The notes: generated from the letters alone by a model not told the origin. 64,000 bases of DNA from Microbulbifer sediminum (GCF_021729035.1 NZ_JAJSAP010000005.1:124001-188000); one strand, 5' to 3'. Shown: positions 1 through 9,644, numbered from the stretch's first letter. Numbers and translations are program-made.

Positions 1-123
1 GGCCTGTTCTCGGACCGGGACTGCTCGTTCCGGGTGATCGGGGAACAGCTGGGACTCAGCCAGGAACGTGCCCGCCAGCTGCATTCCGACGCCCTGCGCC
101 AGCTCAAACGGCAGTGGCGCTGA
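1..123 (+). CDS. C-terminal end of an RpoS-like sigma-70 family factor (partial)
   Basis: The window opens inside a gene. The 40 visible codons end in TGA and read like sigma region 4.2, the helix-turn-helix that binds the -35 element: a GLFSDRD start, then IGEQLGLSQERARQLHSDAL. This matches the IGLTRERVRQI pattern of RpoS-type factors. Only the DNA-binding end is present, and it stops about ten residues after the helix, without the longer tail of E. coli RpoS, so a divergent paralogue is possible. Family call is firm; the RpoS subtype is inferred. Confidence 0.75.
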   Translation, partial: GLFSDRDCSFRVIGEQLGLSQERARQLHSDALRQLKRQWR

Positions 124-293
124 TCGCCCCTGCCGGACGCACTACACCTGCCACCAATGCGCCAACGCCATCGATGGTGGCAGGCTGTACCTGACGCGCC
201 ACTTGCCATTGCCGCATATCTGGCTAGTCTTTTCCTGACCCGGTGCCACCGGGCAACCATTTGCAAAGCAGCCAAATACTCAAGCGAGCCTTC

Positions 294-842
294 ATGCGCG
301 CAATTCCGCCTGCCATTATTCTCAGCGCCACTGTTCTCTCTTCCCCGGCATTGGCTGACCAGGAATTTATCCTCAGCATCGGCAAGGGCCTGGACAGCCT
401 GTTGATCCAGAGGGAGTCCATCGCCAGCGCCGAAATGGCCGGCTTCAGTTATGCCCATGATTTCGCCGAATTCCCGTTTCGCTCCGGACTCTGGCAGTGG
501 TGGGTGCAGGGTAGCTATTCCCATCTGTGGGAGCAGCACCTCGGTGAGGACCAGCACCAGGAAATTTTCGAGTTGAAGCCGGTGTTACGGTGGTATCCGG
601 GCGGCAATCACAATGGCTTTTTCGCCGAGGCGGGAGTGGGAGCGGCTTACCTGACCCACAAAAGCTTTGGTGATATCGAGCTGACCACCAAACCCAATTT
701 CGCCCTGCACTTTGTCGGCGGCTACCGCCTGCCCGGGGGTTGCTCCATGTCAGTGCGCTACAGCCACTTCTCCAATGCCTACACCAACACGCCCAATCCG
801 GGATTCGATTTCGCCTCCATCAACTGGCACTTCTCTTTCTAG
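294..842 (+). CDS. PagL-like lipid A 3-O-deacylase (acyloxyacyl hydrolase family)
   Basis: This is a 182-residue outer-membrane beta-barrel with a clear signal peptide ending in SPALA-DQ. PagL enzymes remove the 3-O-linked acyl chain of lipid A. The family motif is visible as YSHFSNA near the C terminus, giving the catalytic His (about residue 158) and Ser (about 160), followed by the PNPG turn. The third triad residue, Glu in Pseudomonas PagL, is Asp here (about residue 172). The chain ends in Phe, as outer-membrane barrels do. The ATG at 294 is preferred because it starts the signal peptide directly; an upstream start at 243 would add 17 uncharacteristic residues. It is followed by glycosyltransferases, consistent with an envelope role. 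Confidence 0.82.
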   Translation: MRAIPPAIILSATVLSSPALADQEFILSIGKGLDSLLIQRESIASAEMAGFSYAHDFAEFPFRSGLWQWWVQGSYSHLWEQHLGEDQHQEIFELKPVLRWYPGGNHNGFFAEAGVGAAYLTHKSFGDIELTTKPNFALHFVGGYRLPGGCSMSVRYSHFSNAYTNTPNPGFDFASINWHFSF

Positions 843-1100
843 TTACTTGCGTCAACGCGGTAACAAAAGCGTCATCCGCGAATCACGGCAATGTCACGAC
901 TGGCGCCCAGACTTATCCCAACTGACAGACGCGCGGCCTTCCTGCCGCACATCCCGGTGCACTGGCGGGGCAGGTGCAGCAGCGCTTTGTTTTCACACAG
1001 GAATCGCTTTCGCCGGGGATCAGCAACAATAATTTCCGGCCGGCCTATTCGTCCGCGCTTGCAGTGAATAGCCCGGGAACGGACGCAGAGCGGATGCAAC

Positions 1101-2132
1101 ATGATCCAGAATATCTGCCACCTGATTGCCAGCCGCGAGCACGGCAGTATTGAGAGACATGTGGCCGACCTCAGCCGCTGGCAGGCACACAACACCGGTG
1201 CAGACGTGACCGTAATCGCCCACCCGCGTTACCGCGAGGCACTGGACCGGTCGGTTGCCTTTATTGCCCTGAACACTGACAGGAGTCGCCACCACCCCAA
1301 CCTGGCCTGGCGGCTTGCCAACCAGTTGCGGGCCGGGAAATTCCAGATAGCCCACGGCCATGGCAGCAAGTCCGCACAACTGCTTGCCGCCGTCCAGCCC
1401 TACACTCAACTGAAACACATTATTACCCGGCACAATGTCCGCCACCCAAGGGACAAGTTGGCCAGCTCTTTCGATGCCCGTATCGCCGTAAGCGAGTCCG
1501 CAGTAGCCAATTCCAGGCTCTCCTGGCACGTAATTCCCAACGGTATTGAATTACCCCTGCGAGGAGATCTTGCCAGCGGGTCTCTCCTGCAGCCTGTCAC
1601 CGACCTGGTGTTGCCCTGCCGCCTGACCAAACTGAACCGGGTGGATCAATTACTGCAGGCCATGCAGGGCCTGCCCGGGATAAGCCTCTCTGTGACCGGG
1701 TCAGGCCCCGAGGAAGACAGCCTGAGAAAAACCTGCGATTACCTCGCAATCAGTGACCGTGTCACTTTTGCGGGGCACCAGGCCACAGGGGCACAGCCCC
1801 CGCGCGCCCCCGCCATCACGGTCATTCCGTCCCATGGTGAAGAGTCATCCTACCTCTTGGTCGACGCACTGCTCAGGCGACAACCGGTGCTGTGTCGCCG
1901 GGTCGGTGTTGCGGAGGAGTATTTACCCTCCCGCTTTTTGCTGGAGACAGATGATGCGGAGCACCTGTCGGGAAGGGTCCGCACGGCGCTCCGGGAAAGG
2001 GACACCCTGGTAGAGGCCTTTGCTCCTGCATTCTCCCGCGCAGCCCGCCACCTGACCCTGGATGCAATGGCATCGGCCACCTGGGATGTGTACCGGGGGT
2101 TACTGGACCGCGATCAGGCAGTGGCTGACTGA
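1101..2132 (+). CDS. GT-B glycosyltransferase (GT4-like)
   Basis: A 343-residue GT-B fold glycosyltransferase without signal peptide, so probably cytosolic and acting on a lipid- or surface-linked glycan. The N-terminal half begins MIQNICHLIASREHGSIERH, typical of the acceptor domain; the VIPNGIELP linker and the VTGSGPEED donor-domain segment follow. Near the C terminus SHGEESSYLLVDAL occupies the place of the E-x7-E nucleotide-sugar motif. The donor and acceptor sugars cannot be read from sequence. It converges on another glycosyltransferase, and the two stop codons overlap by 19 bp. Confidence 0.82.
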   Translation: MIQNICHLIASREHGSIERHVADLSRWQAHNTGADVTVIAHPRYREALDRSVAFIALNTDRSRHHPNLAWRLANQLRAGKFQIAHGHGSKSAQLLAAVQPYTQLKHIITRHNVRHPRDKLASSFDARIAVSESAVANSRLSWHVIPNGIELPLRGDLASGSLLQPVTDLVLPCRLTKLNRVDQLLQAMQGLPGISLSVTGSGPEEDSLRKTCDYLAISDRVTFAGHQATGAQPPRAPAITVIPSHGEESSYLLVDALLRRQPVLCRRVGVAEEYLPSRFLLETDDAEHLSGRVRTALRERDTLVEAFAPAFSRAARHLTLDAMASATWDVYRGLLDRDQAVAD

Positions 2133-3223
2133 CAGAGTTCCTCATACAGCTCAACCACCTGCGTGGCCGTCTCATCCACACTGAGGCCGGAAAAGTCCAG
2201 GCCGCCACGACGATCGAGCACGGCGAGGCTTTTCTGCACCAGCCCCTCGAAATCGCCCCGCTCGGCCAACCCCTGGGGAAAACAGCGCTGCAGAGTCTCG
2301 GCCGCACCGTCATCGGTGTAACAGATCACCGGGCAATTCATCGCCAACGCTTCATTCACCCTGGCGGAATACGTCTTCGGCTGTTCCGCCAGGTGATAGG
2401 TGATCTGCGAACTCGCATACAGCTCACGCATATCACGGCGGGCACCGAGGAAAAGCACCTTGTCTTCAAGACCCAGGTCGAGGGCAAGCTTTTCCAGGTT
2501 GCGTGCAAATTTTTCCTGTCCGGCCGGAGGGTCGCCCACCACCAGCCCGAATATGTCATCGTGCTCCCTGCCCAGCGCCGACAGGAGCTGTAAAAAAACC
2601 CGATGACCGTTACCGGGCTCGAGCGCTGCAGGTATCAGCAACCAGTTTTTACCCTCGAGCTGCGGGTATTCATTCAATAAGCGCAGCTGCCACTGCCCGG
2701 ACACTGCCGCAGAGCGATCGAATTCACGGGTATTGACCCCTCGCCAGATGACGCTGGGGGCCTGCGCCAGCCGCCTGGAGTTGCGCTCGAAAAGGGATTT
2801 GGCCAGCAGTTCCGACACGGCGATAACACGCTCTCCGTACACCTGTGCCCGGTTGAAGAAGCCGCGACCGGATTCTCCCTGGGCACTGGTGACCAGACGG
2901 GGACGCCCGGTTACGGGCATTCGCCGCCAGGCCTGCCAGGTAAGTCGCGCGGGGACGGCACCACTGACATGCAACACGTCCGCCTCGAGGTCCCGCAGTA
3001 AGCGGCGCAACCGCCCCACATGCCGCAGGCTCCAGAGGGAGGGCCGGTTGAGCGGCAGCTGGTAATGTCGTCCACCACGCATGGTGAGGCGCGGCACCAG
3101 TTCGCCGCCGCTGGAAATGACGATGCACTCGTGGCCCCGACGCATCAGCTCCTGGGCGAGATCCAGTATGGATCGCGCCAGTTCGCCCCCGTCGAAATCG
3201 GGTAATATTTGAACTACTCGCAT
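2114..3223 (-). CDS. GT-B glycosyltransferase (GT4-like)
   Basis: A 369-residue glycosyltransferase starting MRVVQILPDFDGGELARS, the usual first beta strand of GT4 enzymes with a glycine-rich loop. VLHVSGAVPARL, VIAVSELL, VIWRGVNTREFD and SARVNEALAMNCPVICY follow in the expected order; the last is the donor-binding region with E-A-x-A-x-x-x-P-V. The ATG at 3223 is preferred over an upstream start at 3298 because the fold begins there. It probably works in LPS or exopolysaccharide synthesis with the convergent gene at 1101-2132, with which it shares 19 bp at the 3' end. Donor sugar unknown. Confidence 0.83.
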   Translation of the reverse strand: MRVVQILPDFDGGELARSILDLAQELMRRGHECIVISSGGELVPRLTMRGGRHYQLPLNRPSLWSLRHVGRLRRLLRDLEADVLHVSGAVPARLTWQAWRRMPVTGRPRLVTSAQGESGRGFFNRAQVYGERVIAVSELLAKSLFERNSRRLAQAPSVIWRGVNTREFDRSAAVSGQWQLRLLNEYPQLEGKNWLLIPAALEPGNGHRVFLQLLSALGREHDDIFGLVVGDPPAGQEKFARNLEKLALDLGLEDKVLFLGARRDMRELYASSQITYHLAEQPKTYSARVNEALAMNCPVICYTDDGAAETLQRCFPQGLAERGDFEGLVQKSLAVLDRRGGLDFSGLSVDETATQVVELYEELCQSATA

Positions 3224-3406
3224 GTAACGGCAATATCCGTACTGTGTTTTTTTCACTATTGTCCGGAAACCGGGAACTTTTGCCGAGGTGCACACCACAT
3301 TTTTTACAATCTGCCGACAGGATCATTTCCGCAGCTCGAACCACCAGACGCGCTCGTGCTAGCATGTCCGGGCTAAATGCAAGGGAAAGCACTAAGGAAA
3401 ATATTG

Positions 3407-4321
3407 ATGAAACACATGAGAGTTCGCTCTTCCGCCCTCCCCCCCTTTTTTCGTGTCTGGACTGCCCTGCTGCTCCTGACACTTTCCTCGCTGGCTCCCG
3501 CCGCCAACGACACGGGAGTATTCTGGCTCGCCCAGAAAGATAACCAGACGGTTTACCTCCTCGGCTCGGTGCACCTGGCCAGCAGCGACTTCTATCCGCT
3601 GCGCGACACAATTGAGCAGGCCTATGGCAAGAGCGACGCACTGGTGGTTGAAGCAGATGTGCTGGCCGCAGAATCCGACCTGGCACTCCAGCAAAAAATC
3701 ATGCAGGCCTCGGTCTACCAGGGGCAGCGAACGCTGAAAGATGAACTTTCGGCAGACGTTTACAGGCAACTGCTGGCATGGCTGGAACAGCGTAAAATCC
3801 CGGAAGCCATGTTTATTCGCCAGCGCCCGGCCATCGCCATGGTCAGCATGAGCATGGTCGAGCTGCGGGCACAGGGACTGGAACCGGGACTGGGCATCGA
3901 CCGCCACTTCCTGCTGCAGGCACATAAGTCCGATAAACCGGTGCTGGAGCTCGAGGGCATCGTGGCGCAACTGGAAATGCTCAACAACCTCGACAATCCT
4001 GACCTGCTCCTGCAACAGACGCTCGAACAGCTCGAAGAGGTGGAATCCTTTGTACCGCGCATGGCCACCGCCTGGAAGTCCGGTGACATGGAAGCGCTTC
4101 ACGAGCTGGTGATTGCGGAGGGACTGAGGGAACACCCCGAATATGCCTCGCTCTACGACGTAATTTTTTTCGACCGGAACCGCACCATGGCTGAAAAGAT
4201 CACGGATTTCAGCGACCGTCACCGCACCCTCTTTGTCATTGTCGGCGCCGGGCACCTCGCCGGGGATAAAAGTGTGCTTGAGGGCCTGAAGCAACGCGGC
4301 TTCCAGCTCGAGCAACTCTGA
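3407..4321 (+). CDS. TraB/GumN family protein, exported
   Basis: A 304-residue protein of the TraB/GumN family (PF01963). A signal peptide ends near SLAPAANDT. The family hallmarks are both present: the N-terminal YLLGSVHLASSDFYPL strand, and the C-terminal VIVGAGHLAGDKSVLEGL with its GAGHL motif. Conserved His and Glu residues of these motifs resemble those of Tiki-type metalloproteases, so a periplasmic peptidase activity is possible; the bacterial function is not well established. The ATG at 3407 follows an AAGGA ribosome site, so it is preferred over the in-frame ATG at 3377. Confidence 0.85.
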   Translation: MKHMRVRSSALPPFFRVWTALLLLTLSSLAPAANDTGVFWLAQKDNQTVYLLGSVHLASSDFYPLRDTIEQAYGKSDALVVEADVLAAESDLALQQKIMQASVYQGQRTLKDELSADVYRQLLAWLEQRKIPEAMFIRQRPAIAMVSMSMVELRAQGLEPGLGIDRHFLLQAHKSDKPVLELEGIVAQLEMLNNLDNPDLLLQQTLEQLEEVESFVPRMATAWKSGDMEALHELVIAEGLREHPEYASLYDVIFFDRNRTMAEKITDFSDRHRTLFVIVGAGHLAGDKSVLEGLKQRGFQLEQL

Positions 4322-4460
4322 CAGGAAGGCTGGCCGGCGGCCATCCAGGAGAGCGTGCCTGCAATCCAGGTGGGCGCCGCTGTAACCGGGTGCCCAATAA
4401 ACTGAAAGATTACTGAAAACTGTAAACAACAGCGCCATTCTTGCGGTGCCGGGAAACTTA

Positions 4461-4488
4461 TTGACTAGACTCTGGTGGCACCATATTC
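4461..4488 (+). promoter_or_regulatory. possible sigma-70 promoter for the porin gene
   Basis: TTGACT at 4461-4466 and ATATTC/CATATT near 4482-4488 are spaced about 15-16 bp apart, 34 bp before the porin start. The -35 is good, the -10 is weak and the spacing slightly short. Position supports it; no other evidence. Confidence 0.3.
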
Positions 4489-4521
4489 GGTGCAAAGTGC
4501 AACTGAATTCCGGAGTCAGGC

Positions 4522-5811
4522 ATGGATGCTCGCAAGATCGCCCTCCCGCTACTCAGCCCACTGTGGCTGGGCTTTTATCTGCTCCCCGCCCAGGCTGATA
4601 TCGCCAAGACCAGCGGTGGCCTCGAGATCGTCTCTGATGACGGAAACTTCTCTGCCAAGCTGGGCGCACGCATCCACTTTGATACCTACCTCTTCGACGC
4701 CGATATCGAAGACCCGGTCAGCACCACTGAATTCCGCCGCGCGCGAATTACCCTCACCGGCGAGGCTTACAGCTGGAAATACAAACTGGAACAGGACTTC
4801 GCCGCCGGTGACACCCTGGCCGGGTTTCGCGACGTCTGGATCGGCCATGACTTTTTTGGCGGCACTATAAAGGTCGGCCAGTTCAAGCCTTTCCGGGCGA
4901 TGGAGGAATTGACCAGCTCCAACGAGATCCTGATGCTGGAGCGACCCTTTACCACTGCCACTGGCATCTATGACGGGCGCCAGTTCCAGCAGGGGCTCGG
5001 CTGGAACAATCACTGGGACTGTTTCACCGCCGGCGTCATGGCCTTCAATCTCCGCAATGCCGATACCCCCCGTAACGAGGGGGTCGGGGCCGCTGGCCGC
5101 TTTACCTGGGCGCCTGTCAATAACGACCTGAGCACCCTGCACCTCGGCGCCTCCTACAGTTATGAGAATGCCAACCGTGCGTCCGAGCCGCTGGAGGCGG
5201 ATGGGGACTATGCCGGTCGACGCGGACCCAGCCAGCTGATTGCGCTGACGCCTGGTGACGAGGAATTCTTCTTTGGGGACTTCGGTGACGAGGAGTTCTT
5301 CCTGGGGTCCCAGGGCGGCACCGTGCACGGTGCGGGCCTCGAGCTGGCAGGCACATGGGGGCCCTTTTACGCCCAGGCGGAATATACGTACGGCAACTAC
5401 GAGGGCGATTACCGCGTCTCTGAGCTTTTTTTTGAAGAGCTGTTCGATGCCCCGCCCAGCTTCGAGTGTGATGAAGAGTTTGGCTGCTTCATCGGCGACC
5501 AGGATGTCCATGCGTGGTACATCCAGGGCAGCTGGCTGATCACAGGGGAGCACAAGCCGTACAACAGCAAGAAAGGCGTGTTCAAGTCCGCCAAGCCCAA
5601 CAGCCCCTGGGGCGCCTGGGAGCTTACAGCACGGTATGAATCCATCCAGAATGATGAGATATCCGACCTCGAGGCGGACAGCTGGATTGTAGGCATCAAT
5701 TACTACCACAACCCCAAAGTGCGCTTTATGCTCAATCTCCGCTTTGGTGACGACGATTTTACCGGCGACGGTACCGACCAGCTGGGCATCCGCGCGCAGA
5801 TGAGCTGGTAA
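4522..5811 (+). CDS. OprO/OprP-type phosphate-selective porin family protein
   Basis: A 429-residue outer-membrane porin (PF07396). The signal peptide ends at LLPAQA-DI. Family features seen in order are FSAKLGARIHFDTYLFDAD, the FRRARITLTGEAYSWKYKL strand pair, and DVWIGHDFFGGTIKVGQFKP, the first strand and turn motifs of OprO/P. The barrel ends GIRAQMSW, with a C-terminal aromatic. Family members pass phosphate, polyphosphate or other anions; the acidic GDEEFFFGDFGDEEFF insertion around residues 250-265 is a tandem duplication that could alter selectivity, so substrate is open. A strong bidirectional terminator follows 30 bp after the stop. Confidence 0.88.
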   Translation: MDARKIALPLLSPLWLGFYLLPAQADIAKTSGGLEIVSDDGNFSAKLGARIHFDTYLFDADIEDPVSTTEFRRARITLTGEAYSWKYKLEQDFAAGDTLAGFRDVWIGHDFFGGTIKVGQFKPFRAMEELTSSNEILMLERPFTTATGIYDGRQFQQGLGWNNHWDCFTAGVMAFNLRNADTPRNEGVGAAGRFTWAPVNNDLSTLHLGASYSYENANRASEPLEADGDYAGRRGPSQLIALTPGDEEFFFGDFGDEEFFLGSQGGTVHGAGLELAGTWGPFYAQAEYTYGNYEGDYRVSELFFEELFDAPPSFECDEEFGCFIGDQDVHAWYIQGSWLITGEHKPYNSKKGVFKSAKPNSPWGAWELTARYESIQNDEISDLEADSWIVGINYYHNPKVRFMLNLRFGDDDFTGDGTDQLGIRAQMSW

Positions 5812-5840
5812 CAGGCTGGACAGCCCGGAATCCCGGACAA

Positions 5841-5867
5841 AAAAAGGGGCCCGGTGGGCCCCTTTTT
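5841..5867. terminator. bidirectional rho-independent terminator
   Basis: A perfect 7-bp GGGGCCC/GGGCCCC stem with a GGT loop is flanked by an A-run on the left and a T-run on the right, so it can stop both the porin transcript (plus) and the ferredoxin oxidoreductase transcript (minus). Confidence 0.92.
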
Positions 5868-5879
5868 CTGTTGCGGCGT

Positions 5880-8800
5880 TTACCCAACCTGCTGTGCAGT
5901 CTCCGGGTCGAAGACTTTCACTGGCTGGCCTGCGCCGGCACCGCTGGACGGATTCTGGAAGCGCTCCAGCGCGGCGTCGCGGAAGCTACGAGCCTCCTCG
6001 ACGCTGGCCTCCTTGACCGGGCCATAACCGCGGATGCGGTCCGGGTAGCTGAGCAGCTCAATGGCGGCCGCGTGGTTGTCCGCGTTGAGGGAGCCGATCA
6101 CCCGGTCCACCAGCTGCTCGTATTCGCTGATCAACTGGCGCTCCATCTTCCGCTCGGCTGTATAGCCAAACACGTCAAATGCCGTGCCGCGCAGGAACTT
6201 GAGACGTGCCAGCACGCCAAATGCCCGGTGCATCCAGCCACCAAACTTCATCTTGCGCGGGCGACCCAGCGCCTTGTCAAACGGTGCCAGCAGCGGCGGC
6301 GCCAGGTTGAACTGCAGCTCGAAATCGCCGGTAAAGTTTTCCTCCAGGGCACTGGTGAAGCGACCATCCGTATACAGGCGGGCCACCTCGTACTCATCCT
6401 TGTAGGCCAGCAACTTGGCGTAATAGCGCGCGACCACCTCGGCCAGCGCCTCGCTCGCCGGCACCCGCAGTATTTCTGCATCCTTCACCCTGTCCACCAG
6501 TGCCTGGTAACGACGCGCCAGCCCGGCATTCTGGTAACCGGTCAGGTGCTCTACCCGGTGGGCGACGATCTCTTCCAGGGTGCGGGGCAGTTGCACCTCA
6601 CGACGCGATCCTTTCAGCAGCTGGTCCAGTACGGCGCGATTGGCCGCAGCCAGGCGCCCGGCAGCAAATCCCTGCAGGTTTGCCTCTACCGCGACACCAT
6701 TGAGCTCGATGGCCTCCTGCAGGGCACCCAGTCCCAACGGCAGCATCCCTTTCTGCCAGGCGAAGCCCAGCATAAAGATGTTGGCTGTCAGGGTGTCGCC
6801 CAGGGCTGCTTCGGTAAGCTTGTGCCCTTCCACCGCCTCCAGTTCACGCACCGTATCGCTGATGGTATCCAGTACAGCCTGGGGCGAATGCGCGTCTTCG
6901 CGCCCCAGTACCGAGGCGGCAGTCGGGCTCAGGTGCGTATTCACCACCGCACGGGTATGGGTTTCGTCCAGCTTGGCCAGGCACGCCTGCAGGTTGCCCG
7001 CTGCGATCAGGTCACAGGCAAGCAGCGAGTCCGCGCGCCCGTCGGAGATACGTACTGCTTTCAGGGCCTCCGGTGCCGCTGCGAACCGCACGTGGGAGTA
7101 GACAGCTCCCCCCTTCTGGGCCAGGCCGGTCTGGTCCAGTGTACTGGTTGCCTTGCCCTCGATATGCGCAGCCATTGCCAGCAGCGCACCGATCGTCACG
7201 ACACCGGTACCGCCTACACCGGTCACCAGCAGGTTGTAGGGCTCGTCCAGCGGCGGCAGTTGCGGCGCCTCCAGCTTGTCGGCCTCAGTGCGCAGCACAT
7301 CCCCTACGCCAGCACGCTTGTTCAGCTTGCCGCCCTTGACGGTGACAAACGAGGGGCAGAAACCGTTGACGCAGGACATGTCCTGGTTACAGCCGGTCTG
7401 GTTGATACGGCGCTTGTCGCCGAAGGCGGTCTGCACCTTCTCGACTGCGATACAGCTGGATTGCTGGACGCAGTCGCCACAGCCCTCGCACACCAGTTCA
7501 TTGATAAACGGACGCCCCTCGGCCTGCGGCAGCAGGCCGCGCTTGCGCTTGCGCCGCAGTTCGGTGGCACAGGTCTGGTCGTAGATGATCACGGTACAAC
7601 CATCGGTCTCGCGCAACTCCTCCATCACCACCGGCATATGGTCGCGGTGACGGATCTCGACCTCTTTCGGGAAGGTAAGCATGCCCCGGTACTTGTCCGG
7701 GTTGTCCATCACCAGCACCACTTTTTGCACGCCCTCGGCAATGACCTGGCGACAGATCATGTCCGGGTGCAGCTCGCCATCGTGGGGCTGGCCACCGGTC
7801 ATGGCCACGGCGTCATTGAACAGGATCTTGTACGTGATGTTGACCTTCGCGGCCACGGCGGCGCGGATGGCCAGGATGCCGGAATGGAAATAGGTACCAT
7901 CACCGAGGTTGACGAACACGTGTTCTTCACTGGTGAACGGCGCCTGTCCGACCCAGTTGACGCCCTCGGCCCCCATCTGGGTAAAGGTATAGGTTTCGCG
8001 ATCGAGCCACTGCGCCATGTAGTGACAGCCGATACCCGCCAGGGCGCGACTGCCTTCCGGCACCTTGGTGGAACGGTTGTGCGGGCAACCGGCACAGAAC
8101 ATCGGCAGGCGCGATACACTGGAGCCGGTCTGGCGGGAAATCCGCTCAGCCAGGGCATCCAGGCGCATCAGGCGGTGCTTCGCCCGCTCACCCAGCTCCC
8201 GGTCACCCAGCACCCGTCCCAGGACCTGCGCCACCACCGCCGGCGACAGTTCGCCGTACATCGGCATCAGCGGGCGGTCATGTTCGTCAACCTTGCCGAG
8301 GATGCGGGGGAAATTGGGGTCCTGCAGATGGACGTTGTACAGCTCCTCTTTCAGCTGCACTTCCATCAGGCTGCGTTTCTCCTCGAGCACCAGCAAGTGA
8401 TCGAGGCCGCGGGCAAACTCCTGGATTCCAGGCACGTCCAGCGGATAAGTCATGCCCACCTTGAGGATACGGATACCCAGATCGCGGGCCTGCTGCTCAT
8501 CGATGCCCATGTCTTCCAGGGCCTGCATCAGGTCCAGGTGGGCCTTGCCGGTGCTGACAATCCCCAGGGTCGCCTGCGGGTTGTCCAGCACCACCTTGTT
8601 CAGTTTATTGGCGCGGGCAAACGCCAATGCGGCCGGGCGCTTGTAGCGCCACAGGCGCTCTTCCTGCTCCAGCGGGTTGTCCTGCTTGCGGATGTTCAGG
8701 CCACCCTCCGGGCGCTCCACGTCCGGGTAGCTGAACTGCACCCGCTCGGGGTCCACCTCTACCGTCGACGCACTATCCATATTTTCCGCCAGGGTGATCA

Positions 8801-9434
8801 TCGCCACCCAGCAGCCGCTGAAACGAGACAGTTCCAGGCCGTAGTGACCGTAGTCCAGCACCTCCTGCACGGTGGACGGGTTCAGCACCGGGATATGCAT
8901 ATCCACGAAGGCGAACTCGGACTGGCCGGGATAGGATGAGGACTTACAGCCGTGGTCGTCACCGGCAATGATCAGGGCGCCGCCCCTGGGCGAGGAACCC
9001 GCAGCATTGGCGTGGCGGAATGCATCGCCGGAGCGGTCGACCCCCGGTGTCTTGCCATACCAGATGCCACAGACGCCATCCACCTGCGCGCCGTCGAACA
9101 GGCCGACCTGCTGCGATCCCCACACCGAGGTCGCCGCCAGTTCCTCATTCACCCCGGGTACAAACCGGATATTGTGTTCCTGCAGCAGCTTGCCGGCGCG
9201 GCTCAGCTGCTGGTCGTAACCCCCCAGCGGCGAGCCACGGTATCCAGAAATAAAAGTGGCGGTATTGAGGCCGCGGGCCCGGTCCATGCGCATCTGGTCA
9301 ATCGGCAGGCGCACCAGCGCCTGGATCCCGGACAGCAATACCCTGCCCCTGAGGGTGGTATAGCGATCGTCCAGGGAAATCTTGCTGGGCTGGGGTTGCG
9401 CCGCGGTCTGCGGGCTCTTGACTGCTTCACTCAT
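5880..9434 (-). CDS. indolepyruvate ferredoxin oxidoreductase family protein (fused alpha and gamma parts)
   Basis: A 1184-residue single-chain 2-oxoacid:ferredoxin oxidoreductase. The N-terminal half carries the pyrimidine-binding and TPP-binding domains (GYRGSPLGGYD, then GDGTYFHSGILAIRAAVAA with the TPP/Mg motif). A cysteine cluster follows (CAGCPHNRS and VCEGCGDCVQQSSC, then CNQDMSC and GFCPSF) that should hold iron-sulfur clusters. The C-terminal third begins VTGVGGTGVVTIGALLAMAA, the gamma-subunit domain. The family decarboxylates aryl or branched 2-oxoacids to acyl-CoA; these long fused proteins are widespread in proteobacteria and the substrate is uncertain. The start at 9434 follows a GGAAGTAGG site; an upstream extension to 9590 is not family-like. 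It is divergent from an Lrp regulator, a likely controller. Confidence 0.9.
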   Translation of the reverse strand: MSEAVKSPQTAAQPQPSKISLDDRYTTLRGRVLLSGIQALVRLPIDQMRMDRARGLNTATFISGYRGSPLGGYDQQLSRAGKLLQEHNIRFVPGVNEELAATSVWGSQQVGLFDGAQVDGVCGIWYGKTPGVDRSGDAFRHANAAGSSPRGGALIIAGDDHGCKSSSYPGQSEFAFVDMHIPVLNPSTVQEVLDYGHYGLELSRFSGCWVAMITLAENMDSASTVEVDPERVQFSYPDVERPEGGLNIRKQDNPLEQEERLWRYKRPAALAFARANKLNKVVLDNPQATLGIVSTGKAHLDLMQALEDMGIDEQQARDLGIRILKVGMTYPLDVPGIQEFARGLDHLLVLEEKRSLMEVQLKEELYNVHLQDPNFPRILGKVDEHDRPLMPMYGELSPAVVAQVLGRVLGDRELGERAKHRLMRLDALAERISRQTGSSVSRLPMFCAGCPHNRSTKVPEGSRALAGIGCHYMAQWLDRETYTFTQMGAEGVNWVGQAPFTSEEHVFVNLGDGTYFHSGILAIRAAVAAKVNITYKILFNDAVAMTGGQPHDGELHPDMICRQVIAEGVQKVVLVMDNPDKYRGMLTFPKEVEIRHRDHMPVVMEELRETDGCTVIIYDQTCATELRRKRKRGLLPQAEGRPFINELVCEGCGDCVQQSSCIAVEKVQTAFGDKRRINQTGCNQDMSCVNGFCPSFVTVKGGKLNKRAGVGDVLRTEADKLEAPQLPPLDEPYNLLVTGVGGTGVVTIGALLAMAAHIEGKATSTLDQTGLAQKGGAVYSHVRFAAAPEALKAVRISDGRADSLLACDLIAAGNLQACLAKLDETHTRAVVNTHLSPTAASVLGREDAHSPQAVLDTISDTVRELEAVEGHKLTEAALGDTLTANIFMLGFAWQKGMLPLGLGALQEAIELNGVAVEANLQGFAAGRLAAANRAVLDQLLKGSRREVQLPRTLEEIVAHRVEHLTGYQNAGLARRYQALVDRVKDAEILRVPASEALAEVVARYYAKLLAYKDEYEVARLYTDGRFTSALEENFTGDFELQFNLAPPLLAPFDKALGRPRKMKFGGWMHRAFGVLARLKFLRGTAFDVFGYTAERKMERQLISEYEQLVDRVIGSLNADNHAAAIELLSYPDRIRGYGPVKEASVEEARSFRDAALERFQNPSSGAGAGQPVKVFDPETAQQVG

Positions 9435-9644
9435 ACGCCTACTTCCGGTTCTCTCTTCGCTCGAACTTCTGCTAAAAGCCCGTTTCGTGCTGATCGTTAT
9501 TGTTCCGGCAATCCAGGTCCCCCTGCCGCTCCCCTCTGCGGGGATTTGCGGCCAAATCCGGGGCCGGCAGCCCAGTTCACAGCACCACATGCAATCCGGC
9601 GGTGGCCTGCGACGAGCTGGTCAGGTCATACTAGTGCTTAAAGC

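Noticed and set aside
5871..8939. A 1022-codon plus-strand reading frame
   Set aside because: It is antisense to the well-supported ferredoxin oxidoreductase; its composition and lack of any family features show it is a shadow of a GC-rich gene.
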